From Pseudomonas cavernae (GTDB lineage: Bacteria > Pseudomonadota > Gammaproteobacteria > Pseudomonadales > Pseudomonadaceae), in assembly GCF_003595175.1 (NCBI RefSeq), contig NZ_CP032419.1:1860001-1924000 (forward strand): 64,000 nucleotides of DNA, given 5' to 3'. Within the stretch, counting starts at the first letter, position 1. Every line of letters starts with the position of its first letter. Below, one piece after another: positions 59,749-64,000 of the stretch. Under the pieces are notes generated by a model that was given only the letters and a program-made list of their open reading frames with translations, searched no databases and had not been told where the DNA came from. The translations under genes were made by a program, and so were the position numbers.

Positions 59749-61092
59749 ATGACTACCGACGGCCGCAGTTCGCTCGCCGAACGCTTGTCCGGCATCGATG
59801 AAATCGAGTGTGTAACCCCTGACCTGAATGGTGTGCCGCGCGGCAAGGTGATGACCGCCGAAGGCTTCCTCGAGGGGCGGCGCCTGCAATTGGCCCGTGG
59901 CGTGCTACTGCAATGCATCATGGGCGGTTATCCGCCGGCCAGCTTCTACGGCAGCGATGACGGCGATCTGGCGCTGAATGCCGACCCCGCGCAGATCCAC
60001 CGCCTGCCCTGGAGCGACAGCCCGCGCGCCCTGGCCATCTGCGATGCCGATGAACTGGATGGCCGCAGTTCCGGGCTGTCGACCCGTGCCCTGCTCAAGC
60101 GGGTGATCGCCAACTATGCCGCACGCGGCTTGGCGCCGGTGGTGGCGACCGAGCTGGAGTTCTTCGTCTTCGCCCCCAACAGCGACCCGCAGCAACCCTT
60201 CCAGCCGCCGCTGGGCCTCGACGGGCGCCGCGAGGCCGGTTATTCGGCGTTCAGCGTCGCTTCCAACAGCGGACTGCGACCGTTCTTCGAGGAGGTCTAC
60301 CGCTGCATGGCGGCGCTCGGTCTGCCGCGCGACACCTTCATGCACGAGATGGGCGTCAGCCAGTTCGAGATCAACCTGCTGCACGGCGACCCGCTGCTGC
60401 TGGCAGACCAGACCTTCCTGTTCAAGCACCTGCTCAAGGAAGTGGCGCTCAAACACGGCCTGATCGTGGTGTGCATGGCCAAGCCGCTGGCCAAGACGCC
60501 GGGAAGCTCCATGCACATCCATCAGAGCGTGGTGGAACAGGACAGCGGGCGGAATATCTTCAGCGACGCGGCAGGCGAGGCGACGCCGGCGTTCTATCAC
60601 TTCATCGGCGGTCAGCAGGCGGCGCTGGCCGACTTCACGCTGCTGTTCGCGCCGAACGTGAATTCCTACCAGCGCCTCTGCCACCCCTACGCTTCGCCGA
60701 ACAATGCCTGCTGGTCGCACGACAACCGCGCCGCCGGCCTGCGCATTCCGGCCAGCTCGCCGGTGGCGCGGCGGGTGGAGAACCGCCTGCCGGGCGCCGA
60801 CGCCAATCCCTATCTGGCCTTGGCCGCCAGCCTGGCCGCCGGTCTGTACGGGATCGAGCAGGAGTTGCAGCCGAGTAAGCCGATCCAGGGCGTGTTCGAG
60901 GTGCCGGATGAGCTGAGCCTGCCGTGCACCATGCACGCGGCGATCGAGCGGTTGAAGCGCAGCCAGTTGGCGCGGGAACTGTTCGGCAGCGAGTTCATCG
61001 AAGGCTACATCGCGACCAAGACGCTGGAGCTGACCAGCTTCTTCGATGAAATCACCCCCTGGGAACGGCGTGTCCTCGCCGCCCAGGCCTAA
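59749..61092 (+). CDS. Glutamine-synthetase-family gamma-glutamyl ligase
   Basis: A 447-residue GS-like ligase of the type that glutamylates polyamines or amines (PauA/PuuA relatives). Features: ELEFFVFAPNSDP, QFEINLLHGDPL, KTPGSSMHIHQSV, NRLPGADANPYLALAASLAAG. Residues of the metal and ATP sites (Glu, His in SSMHIHQS) are conserved. Divergent from sdaA. Its stop TAA is duplicated beyond repeat R9. The acceptor amine is unknown. Confidence 0.9.
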   Translation: MTTDGRSSLAERLSGIDEIECVTPDLNGVPRGKVMTAEGFLEGRRLQLARGVLLQCIMGGYPPASFYGSDDGDLALNADPAQIHRLPWSDSPRALAICDADELDGRSSGLSTRALLKRVIANYAARGLAPVVATELEFFVFAPNSDPQQPFQPPLGLDGRREAGYSAFSVASNSGLRPFFEEVYRCMAALGLPRDTFMHEMGVSQFEINLLHGDPLLLADQTFLFKHLLKEVALKHGLIVVCMAKPLAKTPGSSMHIHQSVVEQDSGRNIFSDAAGEATPAFYHFIGGQQAALADFTLLFAPNVNSYQRLCHPYASPNNACWSHDNRAAGLRIPASSPVARRVENRLPGADANPYLALAASLAAGLYGIEQELQPSKPIQGVFEVPDELSLPCTMHAAIERLKRSQLARELFGSEFIEGYIATKTLELTSFFDEITPWERRVLAAQA

Positions 61093-61232
61093 GAACCTGT
61101 CTACGATCTGCTGCGCGTCGGTCAAACTGCGTTGAAAACGGCCTCGGAATGCTCATTTACAACGCGTAAACTCCGCTTCCTCAGCCGTTTTCGCCTTGTT
61201 TGACTCTAGCTCGCGAGATCGTAAACAGGCTC
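61093..61232. repeat. TNA-repeat element, copy R9 (140 bp)
   Basis: GAACCTGTCTACGATCTGC ... GCGAGATCGTAAACAGGCTC. Flanks are TAA at 61090-61092 (stop codon of the ligase gene) and TAA at 61233-61235. Confidence 0.88.
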
Positions 61233-61302
61233 TAACAGGCTGTCGTGCTAGTGGTCTGTACGGCTAGTTGCTGAACTCAAGTTCTGATGACTGGGGTTCT
61301 GA

Positions 61303-61325
61303 GAGCCTGTTTACGATCTCGCGAC
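61303..61325. repeat. Half copy R10 of the TNA-repeat element
   Basis: GAGCCTGTTTACGATCTCGC preceded by TGA, with no right end. It lies 71 bp past R9, before the MFS gene. Confidence 0.6.
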
Positions 61326-61401
61326 TGCAGACGCCAAAATTGGCTAATTTGAACTAGCCACACAGGCCACTAACATTCGGCACGGAGGCGCCCAGCAGTC
61401 C

Positions 61402-62688
61402 ATGCGAGTCATCTGGAAATCCTTCAGAGCGCTGTATTTCGCTACCCTGCTGATGCTGATCGGTTCCGGTCTGCTCAGCACTTACCTGGCGCTGCGCCTG
61501 GCCGGGCGGGTCGATGGCCTGTGGGTCGGCGCGCTGATGGCGGCCAACTACTTCGGCCTGGTGCTCGGCGGCAAGCTTGGCCACCGGCTGATCGCCCGGG
61601 TCGGGCATATCCGCGCCTATGTCGCCTGCGCCGGCGTGGTTACCGCCGCGGTGCTCGGCCATGGTCTGCTCGACTGGCTGCCGGCCTGGCTGGTGCTGCG
61701 CGCGCTGGTCGGTCTGGGCATGATGTGCCAGTACATGGTGATCGAGAGCTGGCTCAACGAGCAGGCCGAGGCGAGCCAGCGTGGCCAGGTGTTCTCCGGC
61801 TACATGATCGCTTCCTACCTCGGGCTGGTGCTGGGGCAACTGGCGCTGGTGCTGCATCCGGGGCTCGGCCCGGAGCTGTTGATGCTGGTGGCGCTGTGCT
61901 TCGCCCTGTGCCTGGTACCGGTGGCGCTGACCCGCAAGCTGCACCCGGCGCCGCTGCATCCGGCCCCGCTAGAGCCGCGTTTCTTCCTCGAGCGGGTGCC
62001 GCAGTCGCTGACCACTGTGCTGGTGTCAGGGCTGGTCATCGGCGCCTTCTACGGCTTGGCGCCGCTCTATGCCACGCAACAGGGGCTGGGCACCGAGCAG
62101 GTCGGCCTGTTCATGGGTAGCTGCATCCTCGCCGGGCTGCTGGTGCAGTGGCCGCTGGGCTGGTTGTCCGACCGCCGCGAGCGTGCCGGCCTGATCCGTG
62201 GCTGCGCGATCCTGCTAGCCCTGGCCGCGCTGCCGCTGGCGCTAATGCCGCAGGTTCCGCTGCCGTTGCTGTTTGCGGTCGGCTTCCTGGTCTGCCTGCT
62301 GCAGTTCTGTCTCTATCCGCTGGCCGTGGCCTTCTCCAACGACCATGTCGAGGCCGAGCGGCGGGTTTCCCTGACGGCCATGCTGCTGGTCACCTTCGGC
62401 GTCGGCGCCTGCATCGGGCCACTGCTGGGCGGGGGGCTGATGCGTCTGCTGGGGGCCAACATGCTGTATGCGTTCATCTGCCTGTGCGCCTTGCTGCTGG
62501 CCTTGCGGGTGCGGCCGGATGCGGTGACCCATCTGCACCAGGTCGAGGATGCGCCTCTGCACCATGTGGCCATGCCGGACAACCTGACCAGCTCACCGCT
62601 GGTGGCAGCGCTCGATCCGCGGGTCGACGAGCAAACGGTGCAGGAGCAGATGAAGGGGGAGCCGCAGTCGGCCGAGGCAAAGACCTGA
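61402..62688 (+). CDS. MFS transporter, YcaD type
   Basis: A 428-residue major-facilitator protein with 12 hydrophobic segments: SGLLSTYLALRLAG, MAANYFGLVLGGKLGHRLIARVG, MVIESWLNEQAEASQRGQVF. The ESWLN segment is typical of YcaD/YfcJ-like members. Substrate unknown. A short hydrophilic C-terminal tail of about 60 residues extends past the last helix. ATG 61402 has cggagg upstream. Confidence 0.9.
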   Translation: MRVIWKSFRALYFATLLMLIGSGLLSTYLALRLAGRVDGLWVGALMAANYFGLVLGGKLGHRLIARVGHIRAYVACAGVVTAAVLGHGLLDWLPAWLVLRALVGLGMMCQYMVIESWLNEQAEASQRGQVFSGYMIASYLGLVLGQLALVLHPGLGPELLMLVALCFALCLVPVALTRKLHPAPLHPAPLEPRFFLERVPQSLTTVLVSGLVIGAFYGLAPLYATQQGLGTEQVGLFMGSCILAGLLVQWPLGWLSDRRERAGLIRGCAILLALAALPLALMPQVPLPLLFAVGFLVCLLQFCLYPLAVAFSNDHVEAERRVSLTAMLLVTFGVGACIGPLLGGGLMRLLGANMLYAFICLCALLLALRVRPDAVTHLHQVEDAPLHHVAMPDNLTSSPLVAALDPRVDEQTVQEQMKGEPQSAEAKT

Positions 62689-62732
62689 GCGTCTGTTCAG
62701 GCTCTTTCTGCTCTTGTTGGATTTAGGCGCGC

Positions 62733-62824
62733 GGCGACGAAGCCCAGCTCATGGCGTTTGTCGTGCCACTGCGATCCTGGCCAGGCATCGCTGTTGGGCT
62801 TCGCGGAGCTCAGCCCAACCTACA
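62733..62824. repeat. Degenerate AGCCCAAC palindrome
   Basis: GAAGCCCAGCTCATGGCG ... TTGGGCTTCGCGGAGCTCAGCCCAACC. A decayed member of the GTAGGTTGGGC family. Confidence 0.5.
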
Positions 62825-62850
62825 AACTTGGTTCACTGCAGCGCCGGTGT

Positions 62851-63588
62851 TCAGAGCTCGTCGCGGCGTGCTTCGCGCTGCAGTTGATAGACGAAACGCT
62901 CGATCTGTCGCTGCTCCAGGCCGCTCATGCGGTGGAAGCGCATGCCGGCAAAGCTCAGGTCGAGTTTTTCCTCGTATTGCACATGGCGCAGCTCCACCGA
63001 GGTGGTCATCGCGCCGAAGGGCAGGTGGGCGGTGAATTGCTCGTAGACCTGGCCCGCTTGCAGTTGCTTGCTGACGTCACCGGGGAAGCGCAATTTGCAA
63101 CCGGTGGCGGAGATGTCCAGCAGTTGCCCCTTGATCGCCGGTTTCAGTTTTTCCCCGGCCAGTTCGATATTGATCAGCTGCGTCTGCTTCAGCGGGGCGC
63201 GGAAAGCATTGCGGCGCTGATGGTAGTGGACCTCGACGGGCAGGGCGCTCCAGTAGCAGCGATGGCCGTCGAACTCGCCGGCCTGCACCGGCTGCAGGCA
63301 TTCCCAGGCGATCCGCACGCCATCATGGAAGCCTTCGACTTTGAAGCTCTCGCCGTTAGTGAGAAAACGCTCTCCATCGTTCGGCATCAGTTCGTCGAAG
63401 GCCAGGTAGCCGCGCTCGCGGTCGACCTCGATCAGGTAGCTCTGAAAGCGCTGACTGCGCTCATGGAAGGTGATCACCAGCGGATCGTGATGCTGTTGCA
63501 ACTGACGCAGGTTGGCGAAGATTTCCAGGGGCGCCTTGAGAATCTTCGGCGGCTGCGGGCCATTATCCGCGTTGAAGGGGTTGGACAC
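62851..63588 (-). CDS. ycgR: Flagellar brake protein YcgR (PilZ domain)
   Basis: A 245-residue two-domain protein. The YcgR N-terminal domain (about 20-115) is followed by a PilZ domain with the c-di-GMP motif RRNAFR (about residues 130-135) and [11 protein letters not shown]. It binds the flagellar motor when c-di-GMP is high and slows swimming. GTG 63588 is chosen with ggag about 11 bases upstream; TTG 63597 would add three residues. It lies 84 bp after flgN, as in other pseudomonads. Confidence 0.92.
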   Translation of the reverse strand: MSNPFNADNGPQPPKILKAPLEIFANLRQLQQHHDPLVITFHERSQRFQSYLIEVDRERGYLAFDELMPNDGERFLTNGESFKVEGFHDGVRIAWECLQPVQAGEFDGHRCYWSALPVEVHYHQRRNAFRAPLKQTQLINIELAGEKLKPAIKGQLLDISATGCKLRFPGDVSKQLQAGQVYEQFTAHLPFGAMTTSVELRHVQYEEKLDLSFAGMRFHRMSGLEQRQIERFVYQLQREARRDEL

Positions 63589-63672
63589 GGTCCACAAATC
63601 TCCGAACTGACTCCGGCATCAGCATACTGGCGTTGTGCCGGTATGTCCCCTGTGCCTTGCTTATGAGTGGAT

Positions 63673-64000
63673 TCAGGCCTGGCTGAGCGGGCGCTGCGTG
63701 GCGATTCTAGCGGTGCTGCCACGGCTGTCATAGAGCCCCGGCGTGTCGCTACCGCCGCGCAGAATGCCCAGCACGCTGCTGACCGAGGTCTGATTGGCGC
63801 GGATGATCCGGCCGTTGCGCAGGTTGGCGGTCTGGCAGCTTTCCAGCAGCTCACCGAGTTCGTCACTGCGCGCCAGCAGTTCGGCGCCTTGACTGGAGCG
63901 GCTGGCCAGGGCCTCAAGGCCGGCGCGATCGGCGCTCAGCTGCAGGCTGGCGAGCAGTTGGCTGCGCTCGCTGCCATGTTGGGCGAGCTGGGCGAGCAGC
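63673..64000 (-). CDS. flgN: Flagellar chaperone FlgN, C-terminal part
   Basis: The frame enters from the right edge and ends at TGA 63673; about 108 residues are visible. They include a helical region (LLASLQLSADRAGLEALA, then LLARSDELGELLESCQTANL) and the FlgN-type C-terminus NGRIIRANQTSVSSVLGILRG. FlgN keeps FlgK and FlgL unfolded for export. The N-terminus lies outside the window. Confidence 0.9.
   Translation of the reverse strand, partial: LLAQLAQHGSERSQLLASLQLSADRAGLEALASRSSQGAELLARSDELGELLESCQTANLRNGRIIRANQTSVSSVLGILRGGSDTPGLYDSRGSTARIATQRPLSQA

Overview
The window is high-GC DNA from a Pseudomonas-type gammaproteobacterium. The signs are two OprD-family porins, a DUF2790 protein, a pcaIJF-B-D-C block, a Pseudomonas-style flgN-ycgR pair at the right edge, and dense families of intergenic palindromes. 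I see no rRNA, tRNA, CRISPR array or transposase gene. Many apparent long ORFs antisense to real genes are GC-driven shadows and are left out.

Layout. 1-5.7 kb: the end of an OprD porin, a small chemoreceptor-like protein, a DUF2790 protein, a LysR regulator and a UvrD-like helicase. 5.8-11.7 kb: the beta-ketoadipate pathway genes pcaI, pcaJ, pcaF, pcaB, pcaD and pcaC behind PcaR-like boxes. 12-20.2 kb: an unusual set with a KstD-like FAD dehydrogenase, OprD, an IclR regulator, a Gfo/Idh oxidoreductase, a TIM-barrel isomerase/dehydratase-like protein and an EamA transporter, three of them sharing a putative operator. 20.5-28.5 kb: FKBP isomerase, secreted unknowns, a low-GC methyltransferase, a DUF3300/DUF2950 pair, a GFA protein and an AraC-like regulator. 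29-36.9 kb: a nitrate region with a porin, nrtD, nrtB, nrtA, nasS and a nasT broken after about 18 codons, interrupted by a phage-gene remnant and a low-GC DUF2971 gene. 37.2-39.8 kb: an mdaB/ygiN-like quinone pair and a mercury cassette merR-merT-merP plus a Cys-rich ORF, with no merA. 39.8-53.3 kb: a hydroaromatic (quinate/shikimate) block with an MFS transporter, quiC, TetR, two more FAD dehydrogenases (one frameshifted), a NIPSNAP protein, two shikimate-dehydrogenase-family proteins, a PcaR-like IclR regulator and type II dehydroquinase aroQ. 54-64 kb: AI-2E transporter, quinone oxidoreductase, OsmC, gcvT, sdaA, a glutamine-synthetase-like ligase, MFS, ycgR and partial flgN.

How the genes work together. 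The quinate/shikimate dehydrogenases, AroQ and QuiC would turn hydroaromatic acids into protocatechuate, and the pca genes would carry the ring-cleavage product to succinyl-CoA and acetyl-CoA. The protocatechuate dioxygenase genes themselves are not in the window. Three recurring intergenic motifs connect the parts: a PcaR-like box at four promoters, a TAACYRGTTA palindrome at three, and a GGAAY...GGTTCYATATTC motif at three. The nitrate genes show a separate logic: sigma-54-type promoters followed by a leader terminator in front of nasS, nrtA and the porin, which suggests NasS/NasT-type antitermination, although the local nasT is broken.

The most distinctive structural observation is a 140-250 bp palindromic element without coding capacity. 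It occurs in eight long copies plus two fragments, several flanked by matching TNA trinucleotides. In five cases that trinucleotide is the stop codon of the neighbouring gene, so insertion duplicates the stop and leaves the gene intact.
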